From NCBI RefSeq assembly GCF_030696885.1, contig NZ_JAUYRI010000010.1, forward strand, positions 1-64,000: a stretch of DNA of 64,000 nucleotides, given 5' to 3'. Shown one piece after another: positions 1 to 9,152 of the stretch. The notes beneath the pieces are model-generated. The model saw only the letters and a list, made by a program, of their open reading frames with translations. It was not told the DNA's origin and ran no database searches. How positions within the stretch are numbered: position 1 is the first letter of the stretch; each line of letters begins with the position of its first letter. Source of the stretch: Thiobacillus sp. GTDB taxonomy: Bacteria > Pseudomonadota > Gammaproteobacteria > Burkholderiales > Thiobacillaceae. The position numbers were made by a program, and so were the translations under genes.

Positions 1-235
1 GCTCAACTCAAACTCACGACACCAAATTAATAGCATCGCTTCATTCAAGTGTGAGCATTTATGCTAGTTGCTACCCCGGCCGAAACCAGAACAGCTACCG
101 CAACAACACCCACACCTATCGGCTGTAAATTGTTAAAGATCAATCTCTTATTGACTTCGCTTTCACTGCGTTGCCGTTTCGAGAGGTGCGCATTCTACGG
201 AGTTCGCAAAAAACGTCAACACCTGATTTTCGAAA

Positions 236-312
<77 letters not shown>

Positions 313-598
313 CCTGTCGCAATGAAACTGCGTCAATCGAGAAGCGGAACTATAGCAAAGCGCGCCGCGCGCCGTCAACACTTGCGCGACTTATCAAACA
401 GGCCGGCGCGGCCGAAAACCAATATTCTCAATGTTTTCAAGCAGCTGAGAAATGCGGGCTGCACGCGTGCCAGCCTGCCCGGATCGCGTCGGGTGAAGCA
501 AGTCCGGAATGCCTGCTCATTAATTAAGCAGCCCTGTGCAGACAGGGCATTCGCAAACTCGCTACCATTCAGCGTCATCGTGATTTTGAAAGCCGCCT

Positions 599-1786
599 GT
601 GCGCATTGCTGATTTCGCCCTTTCGCGTTTGCCACGCATTGAGTTTGGCTCGGGTGCGCTGGCCCGGTTGCCCGCCATCGTGCGCAGTTACGGGGCCCAT
701 GCCCTATTGGTGACCGGTGCCGGCTCACTTAAAAACTCGCCGTTCTGGCCAGCCGTGACGGAGGGGTTCAAGGCACAGGGGATTTCATGGCTGCATCTGA
801 CCGTGCCGGGTGAGCCTTCGCCGCAGATGGTGGACGAGGCGGTACGCGTGCTCGGCACAGAAGCGATCGATGTCGTCGTCGGCATCGGTGGCGGCAGCGC
901 GCTGGATGCGGCCAAGGCGATTGCCGGCCTGCTGGGGCCAGGCAATTCGGTGATGGATCATCTCGAGGGCGTAGGGCCGGAGTTGCCTTACAACGGACCG
1001 GCAACGCCCTTCATTGCGGTGCCAACTACCGCCGGTACCGGCTCGGAAGCCACCAAGAATGCGGTGCTGAGCGTGTTGGGGCCGGACGGTTTCAAGAAAT
1101 CCTTCCGCGACGAAAAGCTGGTGGCGGAAGTGGCGCTGGTCGACCCGGATCTGCTGGCCACCTGCCCACCCGCGGTGATTGCGGCAAACGGCATGGATGC
1201 GCTGACCCAGTTACTGGAATCCTATGTTTCCAGCCGTGCGGCGCCGCTGACCGATTCGCTTGCCTGGGGCGGGATGAAGGCAGCGCGCGACGGGCTGCTG
1301 GCTTTATATGCGGATGCCGGCGATGCCGCGGCACGCGAGCGAATGGCCTATGCGGCACTGGTATCCGGCATCACGCTGGCGCAGGTGGGGCTGGGTTCGG
1401 TGCACGGGCTCGCCGCGCCGCTGGGGGCGTTTTTTCCGATTCCGCATGGCGTGGCCTGCGGCACGCTGGTGGCAACCGCCACGCGCGTCAATATCGAAGC
1501 ATTGCACACGCGTGATCCTGAAAATCCGGCGCTGGAAAAATATGCGCAGGTGGGCCGTCTGATCAGCAAGCAGGGCCAACTGGATCGCGAGGCCGCATAC
1601 GCCGTCCTGATCGACACGCTTGACGCCTGGACGCGCGCGCTCGGGCTGCCGACGCTGGCACATTACGGCGTGACGCCTGCCGACATTCCGCGCATCGTCG
1701 CCAACAGCCGCGGCAGCAGCATGAAAACCAATCCGGTCCGGCTCGAGGATGCCGAGATCGCAGCGATTCTCGCGGCACGCATTTGA
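599..1786 (+). CDS. iron-containing alcohol dehydrogenase
   Basis: A 395-residue protein of the iron-dependent (group III) alcohol dehydrogenase family, expected to be cytosolic and NAD(P)-linked, interconverting an alcohol and an aldehyde or ketone. The nucleotide-binding loop GGGSALDAAKAIAG lies near residue 100, followed by PTTAGTGSEATKNAVLS and NGMDALTQLLESYVS. The metal region reads HGLAAPLGAFFPIPHG, supplying the two expected metal-binding histidines. Length is normal for the family. The start is GTG; no ATG fits the N-terminus and the Shine-Dalgarno is poor. The gene stands alone between the tRNA and lemA, so the substrate cannot be inferred from context. Confidence 0.9.
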   Translation: MRIADFALSRLPRIEFGSGALARLPAIVRSYGAHALLVTGAGSLKNSPFWPAVTEGFKAQGISWLHLTVPGEPSPQMVDEAVRVLGTEAIDVVVGIGGGSALDAAKAIAGLLGPGNSVMDHLEGVGPELPYNGPATPFIAVPTTAGTGSEATKNAVLSVLGPDGFKKSFRDEKLVAEVALVDPDLLATCPPAVIAANGMDALTQLLESYVSSRAAPLTDSLAWGGMKAARDGLLALYADAGDAAARERMAYAALVSGITLAQVGLGSVHGLAAPLGAFFPIPHGVACGTLVATATRVNIEALHTRDPENPALEKYAQVGRLISKQGQLDREAAYAVLIDTLDAWTRALGLPTLAHYGVTPADIPRIVANSRGSSMKTNPVRLEDAEIAAILAARI

Positions 1787-1854
1787 AGGCGCTGCACTCA
1801 AGTTAGGCTGCGCCCATCCGCTATTTCTGCGATCAAACCTCTGTGGAGTGCACC

Positions 1855-2427
1855 ATGTCCGGTCTTCTGGTTTTCTTTATCGTCCTGGGACTGCTCGCTG
1901 TTTTTGTCATCTTTCTCTTTAACCAACTGGTGACGCTGAAGCACGCCGTCGGCAAGGCGTGGTCGAACATCGACGTGCTGCTCAAGCAGCGCCATGACGA
2001 ATTGCCCAAGCTGGTCGAGACCTGCAAGCAGTACATGCAGTTCGAGCAGGAGACGCTGGAGAAGGTAATGCAGGCGCGCAGCCAGGTGGCCAGCGCACGC
2101 GCCTCGCACGACATCCCCGCATTGGGCCAGGCCGAAGGTGCACTGCGGCTGGGGCTGGGCAATCTGTTTGCGGTTGCCGAAGCCTACCCCGAGCTGAAGA
2201 CCAATGAGACCTTCAAGCATTTGCAGGCGCGCATCACCGGGCTGGAAAACGCCATTGCCGACCGCCGCGAGTTCTACAACGACTCGGTCAACGTCAATAA
2301 TGTGCGCGTCGAGCAGTTTCCCGATACTGTCGTCGCGCGTCTGTTCGGCTTCCGCCAGTTTCCGCTGCTGCGCTTTGCCGCCGAAGAGAAAAAGGATGTC
2401 GATCTGAAGCAGCTCTTCAATAGCTGA
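1855..2427 (+). CDS. lemA: LemA family protein
   Basis: A 190-residue LemA-type protein with one N-terminal membrane helix (residues 2-22) followed by a long helical domain, including the family-typical stretch that starts KHAVGKAWSNIDVLLKQRHDELPKL. LemA proteins are inner-membrane anchored helical bundles of unclear function. The ATG at 1855 is chosen because GGAG lies 6 nt upstream; a GTG at 1843 would bury that site. The stop codon overlaps the next start by one base (TGATG), so the pair is probably translationally coupled. A LemA-GIDE pairing is common in proteobacteria. Confidence 0.92.
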   Translation: MSGLLVFFIVLGLLAVFVIFLFNQLVTLKHAVGKAWSNIDVLLKQRHDELPKLVETCKQYMQFEQETLEKVMQARSQVASARASHDIPALGQAEGALRLGLGNLFAVAEAYPELKTNETFKHLQARITGLENAIADRREFYNDSVNVNNVRVEQFPDTVVARLFGFRQFPLLRFAAEEKKDVDLKQLFNS

Positions 2428-3335
2428 TGCTTCGCAGAGGCCTCGTCGCGGCTGGGCGGCACGATTACGCCAACTTCGCGCTGGGCGGCGGCAACCTGCT
2501 CATCCTGCTGCTCGGTTTTCAGCTGCATTCGCCGCTGGGGTGGAAGATCAGCCTCTCGCTGGTCGGGCTCACCAGCTTCTGGGCGTGGTATGCCAACCTC
2601 AAGCGTTACCGCACTGTCGCCGACACGCCCACCTCGCGCATTACCTCCGCGCCGCAGGGCTATATCGAGATTATCGGCCGCGGCAGGCAGCCGCCCGGTG
2701 CGACGCTGGTCAGCCCGATCAGCGGCCTGCCCTGCCTGTGGTACCGCTACCGGATCGAGCGCAGAAACGATGACCGCTGGGAATACGTCGAGTCCGGCGT
2801 CTCGCACGATACCTTCGGCGTGGACGACGGCAGCGGCCAGATGCTGGTCGACCCCGAAGACGCGGAAATCATGACTTCGCACAAGCAGGTGTCGACCGCG
2901 GGCGGTTTTCGCAAGACCGAATGGACGCTGATCGAGGGCGAGACGATCTACGCCATCGGCGAACACGTGACGCTCGGCGGACCCAATGCCGTGCTCGACA
3001 AGCAGGCTGACCTCTCCACGCTGCTCGCCGAATGGAAGGCCGACAAGGCCACGCTGCTTGCGCGCTTCGACCGCAACCGCGATGGCGAAATCAGTCTGGA
3101 GGAATGGGAGGTCGCGCGCAAGGCCGCCTCCGACGAAGTCGACCGCAGCCACCTCGACATCCGTCTCGCCGATGGCATCCGCCTGCTGCGCAAGCCGCCG
3201 CACGGACGCCCATTCCTGATCGCCAACCGCGAGGTCACCGCGCTGGTCCGTCATTTTCGCCTGTGGAGCTGGGCGCACCTGGCGATCATGCTGGCGTCAC
3301 TCTCTGGCCTGATGCTCCTCCCCCAGATGCTCTAG
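2427..3335 (+). CDS. GIDE-domain membrane protein with an EF-hand loop
   Basis: A 302-residue membrane protein of the bacterial GIDE (E3 ligase-like) type, coupled to lemA. Hydrophobic segments near residues 20-50 and 280-300 flank a soluble domain. That domain holds the family-typical region from IEIIGRGR through SPISGLPCLWYRYRIE to the acidic DDGSGQMLVDPEDAE. Residues 215-226 read DRNRDGEISLEE, a full canonical EF-hand loop (acidic or Asn at 1, 3 and 5, Gly at 6, Ile at 8, Glu at 12), suggesting calcium binding. Despite the family name, no RING finger is visible and ubiquitin ligase activity is not implied. Substrate and role are unknown. Confidence 0.8.
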   Translation: MLRRGLVAAGRHDYANFALGGGNLLILLLGFQLHSPLGWKISLSLVGLTSFWAWYANLKRYRTVADTPTSRITSAPQGYIEIIGRGRQPPGATLVSPISGLPCLWYRYRIERRNDDRWEYVESGVSHDTFGVDDGSGQMLVDPEDAEIMTSHKQVSTAGGFRKTEWTLIEGETIYAIGEHVTLGGPNAVLDKQADLSTLLAEWKADKATLLARFDRNRDGEISLEEWEVARKAASDEVDRSHLDIRLADGIRLLRKPPHGRPFLIANREVTALVRHFRLWSWAHLAIMLASLSGLMLLPQML

Positions 3336-3387
3336 GCTTGCCGTGCGAAGTCATGCTGCCTATAGTTGGAGACATGGAGGACAGGCG

Positions 3388-3663
3388 ATGAAACACCCCA
3401 TACCCGAAACCCCTGCAGATTATGATCAAACCCGCATCGTCGAGCGGCCGGATGGCTGTTACTGGATCGATGCCGAGACCGGCGTGGAATACGGTCCCTT
3501 TGCCAGCCTACTGGAAGCGGTGCAGGACATGGAATACAACGCCGACAGCGATTACGAACCCGGCGAAACGGTGGAAGAGGCCGAGGACGAGCTGGGCATT
3601 TCTGACTGGATCGATCCCGAGACCGGCGACCCCGGTGAAATCTCCCACCGCCCGGTGGAGTGA
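3388..3663 (+). CDS. small acidic hypothetical protein
   Basis: A 91-residue, strongly acidic protein (repeated DAETG, ETVEEAEDE, DPETGDPGE) with no signal peptide or membrane helix. The ATG at 3388 follows a good ribosome-binding site (GGAGG at 3376-3380). I do not recognise a family. It lies 52 nt after the GIDE gene on the same strand and may be co-transcribed with it. It is probably cytosolic. Confidence 0.65.
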   Translation: MKHPIPETPADYDQTRIVERPDGCYWIDAETGVEYGPFASLLEAVQDMEYNADSDYEPGETVEEAEDELGISDWIDPETGDPGEISHRPVE

Positions 3664-3675
3664 AGTCCTGCGCGA

Positions 3676-4095
3676 TCAGGCCCTCCCGCCCGTGTGACGC
3701 GCAGCGTCCGCTGCGGCCCGCGCCTCGCGCTCGAACACATTGTCGAAATACGGATGCCCACCGCGCAGCCACGCTGCCAGTCCGGCCAGCGGATACAGCA
3801 CCAGCAATAGCACACCCCACCGCTCGAATTGCCTGACATGCGCGCGCTCATGCGCACGCGTCGCGACGAGCGCCTCGCGGGACACGCCGAGCACTACATG
3901 CCCCAGCGTCATCGCCGCCACCGAGCCGCTGAACGGGAAGCCATGCCGCAGACAGCGGCCCGGCCAGCCCCCTGCCGCCTCCAGCACGCCCGCCACCCGC
4001 TGCACGCTGCCGCCGCTGCTGCGCGCAACGAGCACGGCCAGCATGCCCAGCAAGGTCACCGGCAGCGGCCACAGATAGAGCAAAACGCGCAGCAT
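3676..4095 (-). CDS. small membrane protein with HERAH motif
   Basis: A 139-residue protein with hydrophobic segments near residues 5-25 and 90-110. Between them is a conserved-looking soluble piece ending THERAHVRQFERWG. HERAH fits the HExxH zinc-protease pattern, and a later acidic stretch (FDNVFEREA) could supply a third ligand. The protein is much shorter than classical M48 peptidases, so enzymatic activity is uncertain. The start codon follows the stop of the upstream reductase gene directly (TGAATG), so the two are co-translated. Confidence 0.65.
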   Translation of the reverse strand: MLRVLLYLWPLPVTLLGMLAVLVARSSGGSVQRVAGVLEAAGGWPGRCLRHGFPFSGSVAAMTLGHVVLGVSREALVATRAHERAHVRQFERWGVLLLVLYPLAGLAAWLRGGHPYFDNVFEREARAAADAARHTGGRA

Positions 4096-5556
4096 TCAGC
4101 TGCCCAGCACCTCGGCAAACCAGCGCGCCTCGTGCAGGCCTTCGCGAACGAAATGCGCGTGCGCCTGCTCCAGCTGCGCCGCGGTGCCCACCGCATAGAC
4201 GTCGAAGCGATGCAGGTCGGGGTAGTCGGTCACGATGCGCTGCAGCAGCGCATCGAGATCCCCCGTCGGCGGGTGCGGCACGTAATTGAAGTTGTCCAGT
4301 GCATCGGTCCAGGTGCGGCACAGATTGTCCTGATAGTGCCCGGCCTCATCGGCCAGCCAGTGCAGGTCCATCGATTCGGCAATCTCCAGCGACATGGCGT
4401 GCTGGATCAGACTCTTGATCGGCGCAAAGCCGGCGCCAAAAGCGAGGAAGATCACCGGCCGCGGCGAATCCTCGTCCAGCACGAATTCGCCGTACGGACC
4501 CTCCACGTCGATCGTGTCGTTGGCGCTCAGTTGCCCGAACAGCACCTCGGCGAAGGGATCGCCGGGCCGGCGCGGTACCTGCACCTCGATGTGGCGGTCC
4601 TCGCACGGACAGCTGGCAATCGCATAGCGTCCGCTGACGCCATTGAAGCCGAGCTGGATGCTCTGTCCGCCAAGAAAACGCAGGCGCTGGCTGCGCGGCG
4701 CCAGAATATGCAACGCGGCAATCTGCGGGTTGAACACTTCCACCGATTTGACCCTGGCAGCGAGCTGCTGCACCGGAATGTCGCGCGCCCCCGCCACGTT
4801 GGCTTCGATCACCACATCGTTCACCGGCGCATGGGCGCACAGCAGAATAACGCCGGCGTCTTTTTCGGCCTGCTTCAGCACGTAATCGTAGGCGTGAACC
4901 TTCTTCACCTCGCCCGACAGCAGCCGCGCCTTGCAGTCACCGCAATTGCCGTTGCTGCAGCCGTAATTGAGCGACACCCCGTTGCGCAGCGCGGCTTCCA
5001 GCAGCGTGTCGTTGCCGTCCACAAAGAATTCGTGGCCGCTCGGCTGGATGGTGACATGGGCTGACATCAGTTTAAGCATCCTTTCCTGCAAGATCACCGC
5101 CTGCGCCTGCACCGCGTCCGGCGGCGTCTCGGCCAGGTTGCGCAGCAGGAAAGCGCGCACCGTATGCAGGGCATGGTAGGTTTCGACGCTCGCATTTTCC
5201 TCGAGTTCGTCGATCTTTTCGTCCAGCCAGGTCATCACGCTGCCGTAGTGCAGCAACAGCGCCTTGGCCGCAGCGTATTCGTCACCCATTTCGTTCAATC
5301 GCGCCACCAACACATCCTTATCCGGCAGCGCACGCTCCCGCACTCGTTTGGCAAATGCCTTGTCCTTGATTTCGGTGACCCGACGGAATTCCGCGTCGTC
5401 GTCCCATTTCACTTCGGGAAACGCGCGCAGCAGTTCGTCGAGCTCGACCATGCCGTCGAAGGTCGCCAGCGACCCGCTGCGGATCATTTCCTGCAGCGTA
5501 TGGCGCGGCTGGCCCACCAGCTTGGCGACGCGCGAGAGGGGAAGCAGATGACTCAT
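4096..5556 (-). CDS. 2Fe-2S ferredoxin-type oxidoreductase with HTH-like N-terminus
   Basis: A 486-residue three-part protein. Residues 1-60 resemble a MerR/excisionase-like helix-turn-helix (LSRVAKLVGQPRHTLQEMIR). A helical linker follows, then a plant-type ferredoxin domain with cysteines in YGCSNGNCGDC and a fourth in ILLCAHA. The C-terminal half is an FAD/NAD(P)-binding reductase (GRYAIAS for flavin, GPYGEFVL, LAFGAGFAPIKSLIQ for the nucleotide). Proteins with the ferredoxin-reductase part pass electrons from NAD(P)H to a partner oxygenase or dehydratase. The ATG at 5556 is preferred over an upstream start at 5598 because the HTH begins there. The partner enzyme is not in the window. Confidence 0.82.
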   Translation of the reverse strand: MSHLLPLSRVAKLVGQPRHTLQEMIRSGSLATFDGMVELDELLRAFPEVKWDDDAEFRRVTEIKDKAFAKRVRERALPDKDVLVARLNEMGDEYAAAKALLLHYGSVMTWLDEKIDELEENASVETYHALHTVRAFLLRNLAETPPDAVQAQAVILQERMLKLMSAHVTIQPSGHEFFVDGNDTLLEAALRNGVSLNYGCSNGNCGDCKARLLSGEVKKVHAYDYVLKQAEKDAGVILLCAHAPVNDVVIEANVAGARDIPVQQLAARVKSVEVFNPQIAALHILAPRSQRLRFLGGQSIQLGFNGVSGRYAIASCPCEDRHIEVQVPRRPGDPFAEVLFGQLSANDTIDVEGPYGEFVLDEDSPRPVIFLAFGAGFAPIKSLIQHAMSLEIAESMDLHWLADEAGHYQDNLCRTWTDALDNFNYVPHPPTGDLDALLQRIVTDYPDLHRFDVYAVGTAAQLEQAHAHFVREGLHEARWFAEVLGS

Positions 5557-5780
5557 GTGCGCATGGTACCCCGCGCGCCGGCCTGCAAGAATCGGCAATT
5601 CACCAGATTCTTAAACTGGGCGCGCGTTCAGGAAAATGCCGCGCGCACCATTTCGATCAGGAGGCTCACCACCAGGCGGACACTCAGCTTGCCCTGTTGG
5701 CTGCCTGCGACTGCCTTGCTTACGGTGCATGCCGCCACAACTTGATGCCGGCTTGTGCGCGGGGTGGATACAATCGCCCC

Positions 5781-7535
5781 ATGCCACGAATCACCACCCG
5801 CCCCTGCCCTGCCGACACCTGCGCCGCGCTGCAGCAGGCTGGCATCGATCCGACCTGGGCGCGCCTGTATGCCGCGCGCGGCGTCAGCCACCCCGACCAG
5901 ATCGCGCACCGCCTGCCGCAACTGCTGCCGCCGGCCGGCCTGCTGCATATCGAGCGGGCCGCCGCCTTGCTGGCCGATGCCATTGCGGCCAACCAGCGCC
6001 TGCTGATCGTCGCCGATTACGACGCCGACGGCGCCACCGCCTGCGCGGTCGGCGTGCGCGGCTTGCGTATGCTCGGCGCGCGGGTCGATTTCATCGTGCC
6101 CAACCGGCTCGAGCACGGCTACGGCCTCAGCCCTGACATCGTCAAACTCGCCGCGACGCGGCAGCCCGATCTGCTGGTCACGGTCGACAACGGCATTGCC
6201 GCAGTCGAAGGCGTGGCGGCGGCCAATGCGCTCGGTATCCCGGTCCTGGTCACCGATCACCACCTGCCGGGCGATGCGCTGCCGGACGCCGCCTGCATCG
6301 TCAACCCGAACCAGCCCGGCTGCGGCTTCGCGTCGAAGAATCTGGCGGGGGTGGGGGTGATGTTCTACGTGCTGCTGGCGCTGCGCGCCGAACTGCGGCA
6401 GCGCGGCGCGTATGCGGAACAAGTCGAACCCGACCTGCGCAGCCTGCTCGACCTGGTCGCGCTCGGCACCGTCGCCGACGTGGTGAAGCTCGACGCCAAC
6501 AACCGCACCCTGGTGGCGCAGGGCCTGGCGCGCATGCGCGCCGGCAAGGCCAGCGCCGGCATCAACGCCCTGTTTCGCGCCGCCGCGCGCGACCCTGCGC
6601 GCGCCACGGTGTTCGACCTCGGTTTCATGCTGGGGCCACGGCTCAATGCCGCCGGCCGCATTGACGACATGGCGCTCGGCATCGAATGCCTGCTGGCCGA
6701 TGAGCCTGCCACCGCGCAGCAGCTGGCGCAGCGGCTCGATACGCTGAATCGCGCCCGGCGCGACGTCGAATCCGACATGCTGGACGAAGCGCTTGCCATC
6801 CTCGCCGACTTCAGCCCCACCGACAGCCACAGCCTCACCGCCTGGCAGCCCGGCTGGCACATCGGCGTCATCGGCATCCTCGCCTCGCGGCTGAAAGACA
6901 AATTCCACCGCCCCACCATCGTGCTGGCCAACAGTGGAAGTGGGGGAGCGGAAGGGTCGCTGCAGCCGCAGCGGGGACCCACCGGCCTACCCCTTGCGGG
7001 TGAGCTCAAGGGTTCCGGCCGTTCAATTCCTGGCCTGCACCTGCGCGACGCGCTCGATCTGGTCGACAAGCGCCATCCCGGCCTGATTCTGAAATTTGGC
7101 GGCCACGCGATGGCGGCCGGGCTCAGCCTGCCTGCCGGTCGCCAGGACGAATTCAGCCAGGCTTTCGAGGCAGTGGTACGCGAGCTGCTCGATCCGGCCG
7201 ACCTGGAAGGGGTGATCGAAACCGACGGCGAACTCGACCCCGCCGACCACAGCTATGCGCTTGCCGAGCAGCTCGACCATGCAGTGTGGGGACAGGGCTT
7301 CCCCGCTCCGCTGTTCACCGCCACCTTTGACGTGCTGGCGCAACGCGTGGTCGGCGAAAAGCACCTCAAGCTGAAACTCGGGCGCGACGGCGCGGCATTC
7401 GAGGCCATGCGATTTTTTCACTCGGACCCGCTGCCGGCACGCATCCACGCCGTCTACGCGCTGATGCCGAACGAATTCAATGGGCAGCAGACGCTGCAGC
7501 TGAAGCTGCAACATTGGGAGCCGGCGGCCGGATGA
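5781..7535 (+). CDS. recJ: single-stranded-DNA-specific exonuclease RecJ
   Basis: A 584-residue RecJ, the 5'-3' single-strand exonuclease of recombination and mismatch repair. The DHH-family motifs are present: VADYDADGATA, TVDNGIAA, VTDHHLPG, and the later LKGSGRSIPG and FGGHAMAAGLSL of the DHHA1 region. Length is normal. Between IVLA and LKGSGRSIPG there are about 24 residues rich in Gly, Ser and Pro (about residues 384-408) where E. coli RecJ has only a short turn. ATG 5781 starts the conserved region. The upstream gene is divergent. Confidence 0.95.
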   Translation: MPRITTRPCPADTCAALQQAGIDPTWARLYAARGVSHPDQIAHRLPQLLPPAGLLHIERAAALLADAIAANQRLLIVADYDADGATACAVGVRGLRMLGARVDFIVPNRLEHGYGLSPDIVKLAATRQPDLLVTVDNGIAAVEGVAAANALGIPVLVTDHHLPGDALPDAACIVNPNQPGCGFASKNLAGVGVMFYVLLALRAELRQRGAYAEQVEPDLRSLLDLVALGTVADVVKLDANNRTLVAQGLARMRAGKASAGINALFRAAARDPARATVFDLGFMLGPRLNAAGRIDDMALGIECLLADEPATAQQLAQRLDTLNRARRDVESDMLDEALAILADFSPTDSHSLTAWQPGWHIGVIGILASRLKDKFHRPTIVLANSGSGGAEGSLQPQRGPTGLPLAGELKGSGRSIPGLHLRDALDLVDKRHPGLILKFGGHAMAAGLSLPAGRQDEFSQAFEAVVRELLDPADLEGVIETDGELDPADHSYALAEQLDHAVWGQGFPAPLFTATFDVLAQRVVGEKHLKLKLGRDGAAFEAMRFFHSDPLPARIHAVYALMPNEFNGQQTLQLKLQHWEPAAG

Positions 7536-7548
7536 CGGCCAAAAGAAT

Positions 7549-7568
7549 GGCGGGGAAAGAACCCCGCC
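7549..7568. terminator. hairpin between recJ and the TonB operon end
   Basis: A 7-bp GC stem, GGCGGGG/CCCCGCC, with a 6-nt loop lies between two convergent genes. Neither side has a convincing T-run (ATTCTTTT on the minus strand), so it may act weakly in either direction. Confidence 0.4.
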
Positions 7569-7668
7569 AAACAAAGTGCCACCGGAGGATGAAGCCTTGC
7601 CCAAGCCACTTGGGCTGGGCTCATTCTGCATGCGGAAGATGACTTTTCTCTGCGGTGCGGACACGCCA

Positions 7669-7692
7669 GGCATGGCCCGTTCGGCCCATGCC
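7669..7692. promoter_or_regulatory. CATGGCCCG-type palindrome (site f)
   Basis: The core CATGGCCCGTTCGGCCCATG is a near-perfect inverted repeat extended by GG/CC on each side. It belongs to the seven-copy palindrome family of this window. Unlike most other copies it lies between two convergent gene ends, so a promoter role here is doubtful. Confidence 0.5.
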
Positions 7693-7698
7693 CTCCAA

Positions 7699-8334
7699 TC
7701 AGGGTTTACCGCTTGCGCTGAGTTTTTCCCGATCGAGACGGTCGCGCCAGGTTTCCAGCAGATTTTCCACTTCGACTTTTTTCAAACCAGTGAAGGGCTC
7801 GGCCTGCGCCAGCGCATCCTGGCAGGACTTGTCGCGGTATTTCTGCATCATTTCGCGGCCCAGCGTGTAGAGGCTGCCGTTGTGCGTCTGGCAAGACTGC
7901 AGATCGCGCACCATGCCCGACAGTTCGCTTTCCGTGTGCTTTTTGGCGGATTCCGTCTGCGCAAGCCTCTGCGCAGTGGCCTGCTGCAGGGCCATACTGT
8001 CGGCCAACTGTTTTTCGGTGTCGGCCAGACGCGTTTTCAACGCATCGTTCTCCGTTTGCACGGCTTCAAGTTTGGCTTCCATCCGGCTGCGCGCCGCCCG
8101 TTCCCCTGCAAGCTGGCGCTTGGTGGCGCCGAATTTTTCCAGCTCGCGCTCTGCGGTTTCCTTGTCGGCCAGGGCCGCCGCTTTCTCCTGCTCGGCCTGC
8201 ACGCGCGCCTGCTCGATCTGCTGCACCTGCTGCTGCATGCGGCGCAGCATCTCCTTCTCGCGGCTGTCGTTCGCCGCCCAGGATGGAGAGGTCGCTAGCA
8301 CCATCATCGTTAGCAGCAATGAAAAAGTTTTCAT
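7699..8334 (-). CDS. secreted coiled-coil protein of the TonB operon
   Basis: A 211-residue protein with a signal peptide (MKTFSLLLTMMVLATSPSWAA) and a long coiled coil over about residues 25-130, rich in Glu, Gln, Lys and Ala (for example EMLRRMQQQVQQIEQARVQ). A short C-terminal region contains two cysteines (LQSCQTH and KSCQDAL). It is probably periplasmic. The start overlaps the stop of the ankyrin gene as ATGA, and GGAGG lies upstream, so it is the last gene of the TonB-porin operon. I do not recognise a named family. Confidence 0.78.
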   Translation of the reverse strand: MKTFSLLLTMMVLATSPSWAANDSREKEMLRRMQQQVQQIEQARVQAEQEKAAALADKETAERELEKFGATKRQLAGERAARSRMEAKLEAVQTENDALKTRLADTEKQLADSMALQQATAQRLAQTESAKKHTESELSGMVRDLQSCQTHNGSLYTLGREMMQKYRDKSCQDALAQAEPFTGLKKVEVENLLETWRDRLDREKLSASGKP

Positions 8335-9152
8335 TCGTTCGCCTCCGCAGGCAGGGGGCCGGGCAGACCGGCCGTATCGGCGCCATGTTTCAGCAACAGA
8401 TGCACCATCTTGAAATCGCTGTAGGTATAGGCAAGCCACAACGGCGTATGGGCATATTTGTCGCCCGCTTCCAGCGGCGCACCCGCCTCGACGAGGGTGT
8501 CGGCGATGGCGTATTGCCCCATCGTGGTCGCGAGCGCCAGCGGCGTGCGGCCGTCACGATCGTAGCGACGGAAGTCGGGATGCGACGCCGCCAGTGCGCT
8601 CACGACGCCCACGTGCCCCTTGCGTATCGCAGCATGCAGGGGCGCATCGCCTTCTACATTCGCGCGATCGGGGTTCGCCCCGGCGCGTAGCAACATCCGG
8701 GTCGCTGGCAGGTTTCCCTTGATCGCTGCCAGCGCGAGCGGCGTGTATCCCCGCCAGACGGCCTCGGTGTCCGCGCCGGCGTCGAGCAGAACCTGCACCA
8801 GTTCGACATTGTCGTGGCGCACCGCGGCCATCAAGGGACTGTCGCCCCAGTAATCGCGCCCATTGGGGCTGACGCCATTTTTGAGCATCGCCTTGACCGT
8901 ATCCGCATCCTGCCGGGCGGCGGCTTCCAACAGCCTGGCTGCATCGCCTTGCGCCGGTTGGGGCTGGACATCATTTCCGTCGGCCTGGATGCGCGCGAAC
9001 GCCTCGGGCGGTCGCAAGGTCCGCGCGCTCGCGGGCGGGGGGGCGTCCGGCCGGATCAGCCAGCTGTGTTCGTTCGACTCCCAGGGCTGATCCGCCCATA
9101 CCGGGGCGGAAATCAGCGCAGCCAGCAGGCAGATGACTCTAGAACTTGGCAT
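8331..9152 (-). CDS. exported ankyrin-repeat protein
   Basis: A 273-residue protein with a signal peptide (MPSSRVICLLAALISAPVWA) and about five ankyrin repeats between residues 90 and 260, with typical TPLALAAIKGN and DAPLHAAIRKGH turns. It is likely a periplasmic protein-protein interaction module. ATG 9152 lies 14 nt inside the porin gene end, and its stop overlaps the next start (ATGA), so it is tightly embedded in the operon. A longer in-frame reading upstream would overlap the porin extensively and is not credible. Confidence 0.85.
   Translation of the reverse strand: MPSSRVICLLAALISAPVWADQPWESNEHSWLIRPDAPPPASARTLRPPEAFARIQADGNDVQPQPAQGDAARLLEAAARQDADTVKAMLKNGVSPNGRDYWGDSPLMAAVRHDNVELVQVLLDAGADTEAVWRGYTPLALAAIKGNLPATRMLLRAGANPDRANVEGDAPLHAAIRKGHVGVVSALAASHPDFRRYDRDGRTPLALATTMGQYAIADTLVEAGAPLEAGDKYAHTPLWLAYTYSDFKMVHLLLKHGADTAGLPGPLPAEANE

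Noticed and set aside
2274..3278. Long minus-strand frame (334 residues) opposite the GIDE gene
   Set aside because: A GC-rich shadow frame; no domain, signal or composition of a real protein.
5628..6908. 426-residue minus-strand frame opposite recJ
   Set aside because: Shadow of recJ with low-complexity Arg/Gln/Gly-rich content.
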